A stretch of 64,000 nt of DNA from CAWJTV01 sp963845695 (GCA_963845695.1 CAWJTQ010000010.1:310001-374000); one strand, 5' to 3'. Positions 19,205-29,235 are shown, counted from the stretch's first letter. Notes: generated by a model not told the origin, from the sequence alone. Numbers and translations: made by a program.

Positions 19205-20326
19205 ATGGGAGATCAGGAAATCTCGAAGCGTCGTGGTTTCACGTTGATCGAGCTCTTGGTGGTCATCGCCATCATCGCGGTCTTGATCGCGTTGCTCTTA
19301 CCTGCCGTGCAGTCGGCGCGTGAGGCCGCTCGCCGGGCTCAGTGCACCAACAATTTGAAGCAAATCGGTCTCGCCTTCGCGAACTACGAGCAAACGAACC
19401 AGATCTACCCCCCGGGCGGCATGACGCTTGTGTCGTCGTTCTCGACGGCGACTTGGGGGAACGAGGCCGGCAACAACGGAGTGAGCTGGGTCGCGCTGAC
19501 TCTTCCCTATCTTGAGCAAAACACGGTTTACTCCGCCATCAACTTCTCGACTGGTGTCAACCTCAACATGCAGGCTTTTGCTACGGCCTGGTACACCCGG
19601 CTCGCCGTGATGTCCTGTCCCTCCGACGGCGACCAGGATGGCTTCCGTACCTTTGGATCAGGCAACAGCAACGGTCAGGACATCGCCCAGAATCCCCCAG
19701 CTTCCCCGACCGGTGGCGCGGTCATGGTCCCGGTCGAAAATTATCTCGGCAGCTTCGGCGACAATTATTGCATCGGCTGCAACAACATGGGTATCACATT
19801 CCCAACCGAGACACCCTACAAAGTCTGGCCACCGGTCCCCGGACAGCCACGCGTCGGCTGGCCCGGCGAACAGGGCACGTTACTCGATAACTTCAACTGC
19901 TCAAACACGGGGAGTGCACCCGGCACGCTCCGCGGCATGTTTGACGTCACGACAGGTCAGAGTGTGAAACTCCAGAGTGTCACTGACGGCACAAGCAACA
20001 CCATCGCGGCCGGAGAGGGGCTGCCCGCCCAGCGTGCTGACAACAATGTCTGGGAGTGGAATTCTGGCGCCAATGGTACCACCGTTCCGATCAACTATTT
20101 CTCGGGGCAGAGCTGTAGCCTGAATGGCAACGGTTGGGGCTCGACGAACTGGGCCTCGCGCTGTGCGTACACCAACACGGGCTTCAAGAGCCACCACCCG
20201 GGGGGATGCAACTTCCTGTTCGTCGATGGGTCCGTCCACTTCCTCAAGCAGACGATCAACATGTTCACGTACTGTGCCCTCGGCAGCCGCAACGGCGGTG
20301 AGGTCGTCAGTTCCGACGCCTACTGA
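19205..20326 (+). CDS. DUF1559 protein with type IV pilin-like leader
   Basis: 373 residues. GAGGAGG at 19190-19196 fixes the ATG at 19205. The N-terminus KRRGFTLIELLVVIAIIAVL is a prepilin-type leader: prepilin peptidase would cut before the Phe and the following hydrophobic helix would act as anchor or assembly domain. The next helix (QSAREAARRAQCTNNLKQIG) is the DUF1559 hallmark, and the C-terminal block HPGGCNFLFVDGSVHFLK is also typical. The middle is Asn/Gly-rich, with cysteines that may pair outside the cell. The family is greatly expanded in planctomycetes, where its exact role is unknown. A lipoprotein gene follows in the same direction after about 150 bases, a common pairing. Confidence 0.93.
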   Translation: MGDQEISKRRGFTLIELLVVIAIIAVLIALLLPAVQSAREAARRAQCTNNLKQIGLAFANYEQTNQIYPPGGMTLVSSFSTATWGNEAGNNGVSWVALTLPYLEQNTVYSAINFSTGVNLNMQAFATAWYTRLAVMSCPSDGDQDGFRTFGSGNSNGQDIAQNPPASPTGGAVMVPVENYLGSFGDNYCIGCNNMGITFPTETPYKVWPPVPGQPRVGWPGEQGTLLDNFNCSNTGSAPGTLRGMFDVTTGQSVKLQSVTDGTSNTIAAGEGLPAQRADNNVWEWNSGANGTTVPINYFSGQSCSLNGNGWGSTNWASRCAYTNTGFKSHHPGGCNFLFVDGSVHFLKQTINMFTYCALGSRNGGEVVSSDAY

Positions 20327-20474
20327 TCGAATCCTGCTCGAGCTCGCGTCCGCTCACCCGATACTGACAGTCCAGGCGGCGGTTGGGTCCAACTTACCAG
20401 TCCGGTCCAATCGCCGCAGGGTCAACTGCCCCCATTGAAGACATTTGCGAATCCCGATCAGGATCACAAGACTC

Positions 20475-21049
20475 ATGCGTCCCCTCAACGTGATGGCCGC
20501 CGTCAATCGGTTACCCCGCCGCTTTCAGTTGATGCTGGCCGTGCCCGCCCTGATTGTCATGGCCTCTTGCGGCACGGATGACGGGCTCGGCAAACGTTTT
20601 TCCGTCTCCGGGACCGTCACCTATAACGGCAACCCCCTCGAGAAAGGCACTATCAGTTTCGTTTCCGAGGATCTGAAGAACAACCTTGGTGCCTCCGGTA
20701 CCATCACGAACGGCTCGTACACTCTCTCAACCGGCGGCAATGAGGACGGGCGCAGGTCGGTAAATACAAGGTGACGATCACGTCCAAAGAAGATTTTGTC
20801 GCCAAAGCCCAGGCAGACTTTCAGAAAGAGACCGGAAAAGACAATCCCAAACTCCCCCCGCAGTTCATCTCCAAAGCCGAAGCGGCCGCCAAGAGCCTCA
20901 TCCCGGCTGGCTACGGCGATCCGCGCACCACGAACCTCACGGCGGAGGTGAAGGCAGAGTCCAATACGCTCGATTTCAAGCTCTCCGACGCCGAGGCGCC
21001 ACAGGAGCCCAAGGCGGCGGCGAAAGGCGGGGGCCGCAGAGGACGGTAG
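20475..21049 (+). CDS. Lipoprotein with carboxypeptidase-regulatory-like fold, frameshifted
   Basis: From ATG 20475 a signal ends in a lipobox (VPALIVMASC at about residue 27-36), so the mature protein would start with a lipid-modified Cys. A strand-rich domain follows (FSVSGTVTYNGNPLEKGTIS, ASGTITNGSYTLST), like the transthyretin/carboxypeptidase-regulatory fold often encoded beside DUF1559 genes. The frame breaks near 20755 and continues as KYKVTITSKEDFVAKAQADF to a stop at 21049; joined length is about 190 residues. The end is Ala/Lys/Gly-rich. A function in the periplasm or on the cell surface is inferred from the leader only. Confidence 0.75.
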
Positions 21050-21137
21050 TTTTCGCCGGTTTCCGTTCTCGTGGGCCAAGGGCGACGTCTCCCGGGAGCG
21101 AGCACTTCTGGCCCTACTCCAACGAAGGAGGTCAGAG

Positions 21138-24100
21138 GTGGCCAGGACAGCAAGCCATGCAGCATCTCGTTGGATCGTTGCGGGCGTTCTCCTCGCTATC
21201 CCCCTCTCGGCCGCGCCGGCGGCGCCGACCCAGGGGGCTTCCCAGGAAAGTGCTCCGTCGGGCTTGCCGCTGCCGCACGACCTGCCGCTGGACGACTATG
21301 AGCGCGTCCTCTACAAGTTCCTGTTCAAGCGGACCTACGCGGCGTCGCCGTATTCGTGGACCCAGGACAAGGAGATCCGGGACACGGGCCCGTTCATCGG
21401 CGGCCTGTATTATGGCACCCACCCAGCGGTCCGCATTTACTACTCGCCGGAGGTCATGAACTGGCTCAAGGGTGGTCGGCAGGGCGAAGTCGCCGACGGC
21501 GGGATGATCGTCAAGGAGATGTTCCCGCCCCCGGCGGCCTTGTACGTCGACCCGGTGGTCGGGCACTCCGCCGCCGAAAGACCCGACGACCGGGGCCTCG
21601 CCGCTCGATGGTCTGATCTCGGCGTGGACAGTGATGGTCAAGGATCGCTCGATCGCCAAGGGGGGCTGGTTCTATGCCAATCCCGCTGCCCCCAAGATCG
21701 ACACGACGGGCAAGACGCCCGCGCAGATCGAGAAGGCCATCGACGCGGCGGTCGAGCAGGTTCTGGACAACTACGACTACCCATTCCCTTTCCCCGCCTC
21801 CGGCGTCGCCCTGGGGACCTGCCAGCGTTGCCACGCCTCGGCCGCCAATGAGATGACCTTCAGCTCGCTCGACAACGTCCTGGGCTTCCCGGGCCAGCCT
21901 ATCCGGTTTCTCAACGACGACACCTGGCGCAATCCGGACCTCCTCTCCGTCCTGCCGAGGAAGCTCACCAGCCTCTTCGCCGCAGGCGGCCGGGCCCCTC
22001 ACACCGACGGCTCTCGCCAACTCCCATCGGCTTCCGCCCTCACGCGGCCAATGCGGGCCCGGACCGACCTCGGCGACAACCTGGAGTTGCAGCGCGTACG
22101 TCATGTCGGGCCGCCACCGGCCGCCGACACGGCCGCTGATGAGGACCCCGGCCGCGCCGGGGCGGGCGGCGCCCGGGCCGGACCCGACGTTCGTCGCCAC
22201 CTTCCCCCTGGCATCACCGACGAAGGTTCCCAAGACGTTCCCGGGCCAGTGGGCCGACCGCGTCGTCGCCGGGCCGAACGGAGCGGAAGCGTACATCACC
22301 TCCGACAACTGCATGGGCTGCCACGGCGGCCTCGGCGGCGCCCCTACGGCATGACCATGTTCGTCAAGACCGGGACCGCCTACGGCGACGGCTTCAACCT
22401 CTCCGAGTTCGGCGAGTGGCGGTGGTCGCCGATGGGACTGGCCGGCCGCGACCCGATCTTCCACGCGCAGGTCGAGAGCGAGTTGGCCCTCCTCGACGCC
22501 GAGTTTCCGCCCGACAAGGCCCGGGCCGCCAAGACCGCCCTGCTCAACCTCTGCCTGAGCTGCCATGGCGCGATGGGCCAGCGTCAGCTCGCGCTCGACG
22601 CTCAGGCTGGCCACGCCTCCGCGATCACCGGCAAGCCGCTCGACCCCAACTTCAAGCTCGAGTACTTCGACCTCACGACCGCCCTCGACGCCAAGGGACT
22701 CAAGCAGAAGGATTACGAATACCACAAGTACGGCAACCTCGCCCGCGAGGGCGTGAGCTGCACCATCTGCCACCACATCGACCCGCCCGACCCGGCGAAG
22801 GTGAAGGCGTCGGGCTTTACCGACATCGAGTATTTCTTGATGAAGAATACGACCGGTCGCTACGAGCGAGGGCCGGACAACATCCTCAACGGCCCGTTCG
22901 ACAAGGTGGCCGTCCTGCCGATGCAGGCGTCGCTGGGCATCACGCCCAAGTTCAACCCCTACCTCAAGGACTCGCGGGTTTGCGGGACTTGCCACGCCAT
23001 CAACCTGCCCAACGTCGACGCCCCGTTCCCCGGCAAATTCCCATACCTGAACGAGGCCGAGACCATTCCCGAGTTCCAGAAGTTCCCGCACAGCATCGAG
23101 CAGGCGACCTTCCTCGAATGGCAGAACAGTGTCTTCGCCAACCAGGCGGATGCGAAGGAGTTCAAGAGCTGTCAGGACTGCCACATGCCCGGCAGCTTCG
23201 TCTCGGCCGACAAGCGGATCAACCTGCCCCAGCTCGTCACGCAGATCGCCACGATCGAGGACACGAACTACCCGATGGTCGACCATGGCGCCCCGGCCGA
23301 CGCCATCCACGTCCCGGTCCGGGGCAACTACAAGCGCCACGAGCTGGTCGGGCTCAACGTCTTCATCGAGTCGATGTTCAACCAGTTCGACCCGATCCTC
23401 GGCGTGGCGCAGTCCGACTTCATGACCTCGGCCACCAACGGCAACATCGTGGCGATGGACAACATGGTCCGCCAGGCCCGCGAGGCGACGGTGGACCTCG
23501 CCGTCAAGTGGGTTGACACTCCCGACAACGCCCCGCTGGTCGCGGAGGTCATCGTGACCAACAAGGTCGGTCACCGGTTCCCCAGCGGCGTCGGGTTCCG
23601 CCGTGCGTTCCTCGAAGTGCTGGCCAGGAAGAAGTCGACCGGCGAGGTCGTCTGGGGCTCGGGCCGGACCAGCTCCGTCGGCGTGATCGTCGACGGCCAG
23701 GGGCGGCCGCTGCCCTCGGAGTTCCTCCCCGACGCGAAGACCTTCCAGCCGCATTACCAGGAGATCCGCGCCGAGGACCAGGTGCAGATCTACGAGGAGC
23801 TGACCCTCAACGCCAAGAACGAGTTCACCACCAGCTTCATCCACCGCGACTCGCATCCCAAGGACAACCGACTCCTCGCCCGAGGTTGGCTCTCCGGCGA
23901 CCACCTCGCGACCAAGAGCCCGATCGTCAAACAGTTCCTGGTCGCGACCGACCCCGAGGGAGCGAGCGTCCTCGCCGACCCCGATTTCAGCGACAACGGC
24001 GGCAAGGGTGCCACGGGGATCGACCACATCAACTACGTCATGAGCCTGCCCGCCGGTGTCGAGAAGGCCGACATCGCCGTGAAGGTCACGATGTACTACC

Positions 24101-24306
24101 AGGCAATCCCGCCGTTCTACCTCCAGCAGCGGTTCCAAGATCGCGCCCAACGGAGAGGCCACCAAGCGGCTCTATTACATGGCCAGCCGGCTGGTGACGG
24201 AGGGGACGTTCATCGAAGACTGGAAGCTCCCGCTCGTCTCCGCGACGACCGACGCCACCCCGAAGCCCACGCCCCGCACCGAGGCTGCTGCCTCGCAAGG
24301 AGAATA
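21138..24306 (+). CDS. Hexaheme c-type cytochrome, frameshifted
   Basis: A signal peptide (SRWIVAGVLLAIPLSAAPAA) is followed by a protein of about 1050 residues. Six CXXCH heme sites are visible: CQRCH (21820), CMGCH (22310), CLSCH (22552), CTICH (22759), CGTCH (22981) and CQDCH (23170). Covalent heme attachment would take place outside the cytoplasmic membrane. The C-terminal ~300 residues are heme-free and strand-rich (VIVTNKVGHRFPSGVGFRR). Breaks in frame near 21575, 22080, 22340 (a CCCC run) and 24135 each look like single-base changes; the last join gives KIAPNGEATKRLYYMASRLV and the stop at 24306. It probably transfers electrons in the periplasm or at the surface; no catalytic partner is adjacent. 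Confidence 0.85.
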
Positions 24307-24440
24307 GCCGGGACAACGCGGGCGATCGATGGTTGTCCCGTTCCCGCAGCCAGGCGTTCCACGCCTCGAACCCGCCGGAAAACGCTCGCGAGGAGGGATT
24401 CGGCCTCTGAGGTCGTGGCCTCGGCCTGTCGTCCCGGCGA

Positions 24441-25703
24441 TCAGCGGAATAGCCCTTGACTACCGGGCCGTTCGAGGAATGTGTCGAGGAGGGCGGTCAG
24501 CTCGGAGGCGTTGGGGATTTCCTTGAACCGAAGGATTGGACCCTTGAGCTCCTGGAGGGCCTCTTCGTCAACTTTGAGGCGATCGGAGATCGCCAGGGCG
24601 AACCGCGGGGGACCGTGCTGGGGCAGGAGCCGCAGGAGCCGTTCCAGACTCGACCGCTTCCAGAAGCCGACGACCTCGAGCAGCACGTCGGTGCCAGTGG
24701 CTTTGTGGACGAGCCGGTAGTCGGGGACCCAGATGCCTTCGCGGCCCAGCTCGATCACGTCGGTAACCTCGGTGATCTCCCAGGCCGGCGCCACCTGGCG
24801 GAACCGCTCGACGAACGCGGCCAGTTCAGCCGGCGTGTAGGTGCCGGTGTCAGCCTGATGGGAGATCAAGCCGTCGCTGGCTTCCAAGTGGAAGCTCCGG
24901 GGCTCGCGCTTCGGGCCCCAGCGCAGCTCGGCGTCGAGGCGGAAGTCCGAGCAGTGCAATAGCGCCGGTAGGAACCAGGCGACCTGGAGTCCGTACTTGG
25001 TGGTGGCGCTGAAGAGGCTCAAGGGGCCGTCGATCTGAAAGACGTAGCCGTCGCGCATGCTCCCCTCGACCCGGTAGAGCAGCCGGTGGAACTTCAGCCG
25101 GCGAAAGAGTTGGCGATACCGCGGGGGACGCTCGTTGCGGACTTCGGCCCGCACATGGACCGAGCGGAGCAGCACAGCCTGGGCCAGTGCCACGTTATAG
25201 CGATCGATCAGCCGCTGGGCCGTGATGTCCTCGAAGCTCAGCAGGCGGTTCTCGTCGCGGAGGTCGGCGAAGAGCGCGCTGAGCACGGCGTCCGGTTCGA
25301 GCTTCAGCGCGCCGGCCACCTCGCGCAGGACCTCATCGCGGTGGAACTGGGGACGCTGGCCGGGCACGGATGCGCCGGTGAGGAGCCGGCGGCGATACGC
25401 GGCCGCCGCCGCGAAGACCTTCTCCCGGACCTCGTCGGGCGGAACATCGGCCACGACTTCGAACTCGGCGCGGTCTTCCAGCACCTTGGCCAGACCCCGG
25501 TGCACTTGGGTCGCCTTACCGCCGCCGCCGAAGAGCTCGTCCACCTCGCTCTCGATCTCGCCCCGCGTGATCCCCGTGCCTTCGCGGTAGAGCAAGAGCA
25601 GGCTCTCCGCCGCCTCCAGCCAGTGCGCGGCCTCGCGGTCGATGTATAGCGGGACCACCCGCTGCTTCGAGATCTTCACACGGACCAGGTCGCCTGTGAG
25701 CAT
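24441..25703 (-). CDS. DUF790 nuclease, Bax1-like
   Basis: 420 residues. The start MLTGDLVRVKISKQRVVPLY and the central SMRDGYVFQIDGPLSLFSATTKYGLQ are characteristic of DUF790 (Bax1 in archaea). The C-terminal part has the restriction-endonuclease-like pattern, with VPDYRLVHKATGTDVLLEVV (D...ExV) followed by GFWKRSSLERLL; Asp, Glu and Lys there are the likely metal-dependent catalytic residues. In archaea Bax1 binds the XPB helicase and cuts DNA at bubbles. Here the XPB-like helicase is encoded upstream on the same strand, separated by a toxin-antitoxin pair. A helicase-nuclease repair or defence complex is therefore likely. A DNA-repair role is family knowledge; its place in this operon is what the sequence shows. 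Confidence 0.88.
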   Translation of the reverse strand: MLTGDLVRVKISKQRVVPLYIDREAAHWLEAAESLLLLYREGTGITRGEIESEVDELFGGGGKATQVHRGLAKVLEDRAEFEVVADVPPDEVREKVFAAAAAYRRRLLTGASVPGQRPQFHRDEVLREVAGALKLEPDAVLSALFADLRDENRLLSFEDITAQRLIDRYNVALAQAVLLRSVHVRAEVRNERPPRYRQLFRRLKFHRLLYRVEGSMRDGYVFQIDGPLSLFSATTKYGLQVAWFLPALLHCSDFRLDAELRWGPKREPRSFHLEASDGLISHQADTGTYTPAELAAFVERFRQVAPAWEITEVTDVIELGREGIWVPDYRLVHKATGTDVLLEVVGFWKRSSLERLLRLLPQHGPPRFALAISDRLKVDEEALQELKGPILRFKEIPNASELTALLDTFLERPGSQGLFR

Positions 25704-25792
25704 GTGATCTCATCGCTTCCCAAAGGGCACCATCTCGGCGACTCCGGCCGCGGATTGGCTCCTCGATCGCCTCGCCTTGAGGACGCGCCGAC

Positions 25793-26092
25793 TCACGAAA
25801 ACTCGGGCTCGTCTCGTGCTCCGTGACAGATCTTCAGGATGTTCACCGACTTAAGTTGGTCGTCTATTTGGTAGAAGACCCGATACTTGCCACAGAGGAT
25901 TTCCCGTACTCGGCCATGCCCTGCTTTGGAGTAACGCGGTCCGATACGAGGAAACGTCCGCAAGACGTTGACGTGATCGATGATCGTGTTACCCAGTCTT
26001 TCGGCCGCACTCGGATCGGTTTGCGCAATGTAAGTGACGATCGCTTCGAGATCGGCTAAGGCCGTCTCTGTCCAGATCACTTTGAAATCCAC
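25793..26092 (-). CDS. RelE/ParE-family toxin
   Basis: 99 residues. The N-terminus FKVIWTETALADLEAIVTYI and the C-terminal block KYRVFYQIDDQLKSVNILKICHGARD are standard for the RelE/ParE superfamily. Members either cleave mRNA on the ribosome or inhibit gyrase; which applies here cannot be told. Its start overlaps the antitoxin gene by 16 bases, and both are read in the direction of the helicase and DUF790 genes. The pair sits between those two genes, with about 90 bases to DUF790 downstream. Confidence 0.9.
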   Translation of the reverse strand: MDFKVIWTETALADLEAIVTYIAQTDPSAAERLGNTIIDHVNVLRTFPRIGPRYSKAGHGRVREILCGKYRVFYQIDDQLKSVNILKICHGARDEPEFS

Positions 26093-26262
26093 CTTTGAAG
26101 CCTCTTCTTTACCTCGTCGTGCGGGATCGTGCGACCCGCCTCGACGTCTTCTTGGCCCCGCCGAATCCCGGCGAGTATGGCGACTTCCTCAGCGATCTCC
26201 TCGAAGCTCGCATGCTCGGGGAGCTGACGGATCGCCTCAATTACAACTTCTTTATTCGACAT
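26077..26262 (-). CDS. Antitoxin of RelE/ParE module
   Basis: 61 residues, the usual size. It is rich in acidic helices (LPEHASFEEIAEEVAILAGI), followed by the common RRGQEDVEAGRTIPHDEVKK segment and a short tail that should wrap around the toxin. No separate DNA-binding domain is obvious, so autoregulation is uncertain. It precedes the toxin gene and overlaps it, as in most type II systems. Confidence 0.87.
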   Translation of the reverse strand: MSNKEVVIEAIRQLPEHASFEEIAEEVAILAGIRRGQEDVEAGRTIPHDEVKKRLQRWISK

Positions 26263-26326
26263 GGCCGAATCTCCTGCAGGTTATGGTCGTGTCCATAGGG
26301 GATTCTATGATGGTTGTCCAACTTGC

Positions 26327-27739
26327 TCAATTCCCTCCATAGGCGTCGTGCTGGCGCCTGCGGTTGGAGGTGAACTCTTCGACGGTGTCGCGCGTGATGA
26401 CCTCGTAGAGGACGGCTTCTTTGTCGCCCGACTTGCGGAGGACGCGTCCTAGGCGCTGGACGTGCTCGCGGACCGAGCCCGACCCGGAGAGCACAACGGC
26501 GACGTTCGCCTCGGGCACGTTGACCCCTTCGTTGAGCACGCGCGAGGTGGCGACGATCGGATAGTCACCGGTGTTGAACTTCAAGAGAATATCGCGGCGC
26601 TCCTTGGTCTTGGTCTGGTGGGTGATGACGGGGACCAGGAACTTGCGGGCGATGGTGTAAACCGTCGCGTTGTCGTCCGTGAAGATCAGCACCCGGTCGC
26701 CGTTGTGGCGCTCGAGCAGGCGGCCCAGCAGATTCAGCTTGGCGGGTGCACCCAGCGCGAGCCCGCGCTGCTCGCGGTAGGCGCGGAAGGCCTCGCGGCC
26801 CTCGGCGGATTGGTGGGCCACGTAGATGAACCGGCTCCAGCCGTTGGGCCCTCTCATGTCGATGCCCATGTCGCGCACAAACGTACGATAGATCTCGCGC
26901 GCTCGTTCGTAGCGTGCTCGTTCTTCGTCGCTCAACTGGACATACAACGTCATCACGCGGTAGTCGGCCAGATAGTGGCCGCGGAGCTGGGTGATCTCGC
27001 GGCGGTAGACGATTGGACCGATCAACTGATCCAGGTGCGTATGTGCGTTGTCGGCGCGCTCGGGAGTTGCGGTCAGGCCCAGGCGGAACGGGGCAATGGC
27101 GCAGGTCGCGGCCAGGCCGTAGGTGGGGCCGGGCAGGTGGTGACATTCGTCGAAGACGATGAAGCCGAACCGGTTGCCCAGTCGGTCCATGTTCAGGTAG
27201 GCCGAGTCGTAGGTTGTCACGGTCAGCGGCTGGATGTCGTAGTAGCCGCCGCCCAGGAGGCCGACCTCGACGCCGAAGCTGAGCACCAGCTCGTCGTACC
27301 ACTGGTTCATCAGGTCGATGGTCGGGGTGATGACCAGGGTGGGCCGGCCGGTGCGTTCGATGCACAGGTTGGCCAGGTGGGTCTTGCCGGTCCCGGTCGG
27401 CAGCACGACCACGCCCCGGCCGCCGGCTTCCCACCACGCCTTCAGGCCCTCGACCTGGTGAGGAAACGCGTCCTTGGCCACCTTGAGCCGCCACGGCGTT
27501 GGCTCGTACGCCCGAGCAGCATCCTGGTACGGGTGCTTTTGCTGCCGCAACTGCTCGACGACCGTCCGGTACCAGATCGCCTCGGCGCGGAACTGACGAG
27601 TGCGGAAGTCGAATTTCACACCCGGCAAGCCGGGCTCGTCATCCTCGCGCGGGCCCTCGACCACGAGCGTGCCCTCATCGAAGGCCAGCCGCAAGGGCAG
27701 GTTGGCGTGGCCGTTGGGTGATTCGCCGAGGGTGCTCAT
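26327..27739 (-). CDS. XPB-like superfamily 2 DNA helicase
   Basis: 470 residues. The N-terminal ~80 residues form a small domain (FDFRTRQFRAEAIWYRTVVE) like the damage-recognition part of archaeal XPB. RecA-like domain 1 has Q-motif-type FPHQVEGLKAWW, Walker A LPTGTGKTH (113-121), Walker B DECHH (197-201) and motif III TATPER (223-228). Domain 2 has VLIFTDDNATVYTIARKF, TSRVLNEGVNVPEANV and the arginine finger block QRLGRVLRK. It would unwind or translocate along DNA using ATP. The ATG at 27739 overlaps the stop of the upstream Uma2 gene (ATGA), so translation is coupled. Downstream lie a toxin-antitoxin pair and the Bax1-like nuclease, the natural partner of XPB in archaea. Confidence 0.9.
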   Translation of the reverse strand: MSTLGESPNGHANLPLRLAFDEGTLVVEGPREDDEPGLPGVKFDFRTRQFRAEAIWYRTVVEQLRQQKHPYQDAARAYEPTPWRLKVAKDAFPHQVEGLKAWWEAGGRGVVVLPTGTGKTHLANLCIERTGRPTLVITPTIDLMNQWYDELVLSFGVEVGLLGGGYYDIQPLTVTTYDSAYLNMDRLGNRFGFIVFDECHHLPGPTYGLAATCAIAPFRLGLTATPERADNAHTHLDQLIGPIVYRREITQLRGHYLADYRVMTLYVQLSDEERARYERAREIYRTFVRDMGIDMRGPNGWSRFIYVAHQSAEGREAFRAYREQRGLALGAPAKLNLLGRLLERHNGDRVLIFTDDNATVYTIARKFLVPVITHQTKTKERRDILLKFNTGDYPIVATSRVLNEGVNVPEANVAVVLSGSGSVREHVQRLGRVLRKSGDKEAVLYEVITRDTVEEFTSNRRRQHDAYGGN

Positions 27740-28374
27740 GGGCGCGGGTCTCCCGGGGAAGGAGGCTGAGATGGTGGCGACGAGGACGAAGACTTCGGCT
27801 GCCGCAATCTCAGCCAGCCGAATAACTCGGCGACCAGCAGGCGATATCCTGGCAGGACGGGATCACCCTCGAGGAGTCCCTCGTTGGGTACCTCCTTGGG
27901 TCGGCGACCCGGACGGTAGACCTGCACGCCCATGCGTTCGGGATCGATCAGCCAGCCCAGCGGGCAGCCGTTGGCCCGGGAGAAGGCGAGTTTCTCGCGA
28001 CACTTCCGGACCGGCTGATCCGGCGAGACGATCTCGATGTGAATATCCGGCGGTCGCAATGTTGGGTTGAGAACCACACCATCCTCGTCGGTCTCGATGT
28101 GCTCCTCCAGCAAGAAGACGACATCCGGTATGATCGATCGGCCCGCGAACGTGCAGCGCAGCTCCGGAAACGTCTCACCCAGGTTCCGCGGTTTGGAGTA
28201 GGCGTCGACATGCGTCATGAGCCGCTTGGTGAGCAGGCTGTGTTTCTTCTGCGGAGACACCTTGGCCTCGATACTCCCATCAATGAACTCCAGGTACGGA
28301 TGCTCGTCGATCTCCGGCATCCGGAGGAATTCTTCGAGCGTGATCCGCTTTTCGACCTGCACCGGACTGGCCAT
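27736..28374 (-). CDS. Uma2-family (DUF820) endonuclease-like protein
   Basis: ATG 28374 follows GGAGGAAGGG; 212 residues. The Uma2 pattern is clear: ITLEEFLRMPEIDEHPYLEF with the first Glu (E in LEFIDG), IIPDVVFLLEEH (PD motif), PPDIHIEIVSPDQP (catalytic E-x-V type), then KLAFSRANGCPLGWLIDPER. These belong to the PD-(D/E)XK restriction-like fold, expanded in planctomycetes and cyanobacteria; cellular roles are not known. A Ser/Pro-rich tail ends the protein. The stop overlaps the helicase start, so this nuclease-like protein is the first gene of the helicase/toxin-antitoxin/Bax1 operon. Confidence 0.9.
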   Translation of the reverse strand: MASPVQVEKRITLEEFLRMPEIDEHPYLEFIDGSIEAKVSPQKKHSLLTKRLMTHVDAYSKPRNLGETFPELRCTFAGRSIIPDVVFLLEEHIETDEDGVVLNPTLRPPDIHIEIVSPDQPVRKCREKLAFSRANGCPLGWLIDPERMGVQVYRPGRRPKEVPNEGLLEGDPVLPGYRLLVAELFGWLRLRQPKSSSSSPPSQPPSPGDPRP

Positions 28375-28574
28375 CACCGCACCCTTCCTCCCTCCGCGAA
28401 CCGATCCGTCTGCCAAGATGCCCGGAATTCTCCGACGCTTCGCGACGACCGTGCATGATACCCTTGTACCCGATCTCCACCGGCCGGAACATGCCGAACG
28501 GATCCCTTCCAGTGTACTCCAGTCTATCCGAAACGTTGAGGTGAATCGGAGAAGAGACACGGCCTTGCATCGCC

Positions 28575-29222
28575 TCACGATCGTCGCGACTTCCGATTGT
28601 GCGGGTTGCGTCGAGGCTGCGAGCGTGTGCGCGGCCGTGGTGCCCCGGTTCGAAGCGGTTCCAGGGCCAAGCGTTCCGCGTCGCTCAGCTCGCGCCACTG
28701 GCCGGGGGCAAGGTCGCCGAGGGAAATCGGGCCGATCGCGACGCGGACCAGCCGCAACGTGGGATGACCGACGGCGGCGGTCATCCGCCGGACCTGTCGG
28801 TTACGCCCTTCGCGGATAGTCATCCTCAACCAGGCGGTCGGCACGTTCTTGCGGAACCGGATCGGCACCGAGCGCTCCGGCAATTCCGGTGCCTCAGCCA
28901 GGAGCTCGACCTCGGCCGGACGGGTCGGCCCGTCGCTCAGGACGACGCCCCGGCGCAGGGCCGCCAGCGCCGCTTCATCGGGGACCCGCTCGACCTGGAC
29001 GAGATAGGTCTTGGGATGCTCGAACCGCGGGTCGGTGAGGCGATGGGCGAGCAAGCCGTCGTCGGTCAGAAGCAGCAGGCCCTCGCTATCGCGGTCGAGC
29101 CGGCCGACGGGATAGACCCCCGGGATCGGCACGAACGCCTTGAGCGTGGCTCGGCCCTCGGCGTCGCGGAACTGGCTCAGGACGTCGTAGGGCTTGAACA
29201 GGGCGATGACGCGGGAAGGCAC
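28575..29222 (-). CDS. rluE: RsuA/RluE-family pseudouridine synthase
   Basis: 215 residues. It lacks the S4 domain and begins directly with the synthase fold (VIALFKPYDVLSQF), as RluE does. The catalytic motif is PVGRLDRDSEGLLLLT, with Asp43 as nucleophile. IREGRNRQVRRMTAAVGHP is the conserved RNA-contact segment. It should convert one uridine of 23S rRNA to pseudouridine. The tail is Arg/Ser-rich. The start is a GTG only 13 bases after the stop of the TOPRIM gene, so this housekeeping gene appears to be read from the same message as the AAA/TOPRIM pair. The exact site modified is inferred from family only. Confidence 0.88.
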   Translation of the reverse strand: MPSRVIALFKPYDVLSQFRDAEGRATLKAFVPIPGVYPVGRLDRDSEGLLLLTDDGLLAHRLTDPRFEHPKTYLVQVERVPDEAALAALRRGVVLSDGPTRPAEVELLAEAPELPERSVPIRFRKNVPTAWLRMTIREGRNRQVRRMTAAVGHPTLRLVRVAIGPISLGDLAPGQWRELSDAERLALEPLRTGAPRPRTRSQPRRNPHNRKSRRS

Positions 29223-29235
29223 GGTAAAGTCAATC

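Noticed and set aside
21511..24165. 884-codon open frame on the minus strand
   Set aside because: It lies opposite the cytochrome gene, whose six heme motifs and signal peptide are clear. The antisense frame has no start signal, no family and a shadow-like composition rich in Val, Leu, Gly and Asp.
26462..27721. 419-codon plus-strand open frame
   Set aside because: It is the complement of the XPB-like helicase, which has all expected motifs.
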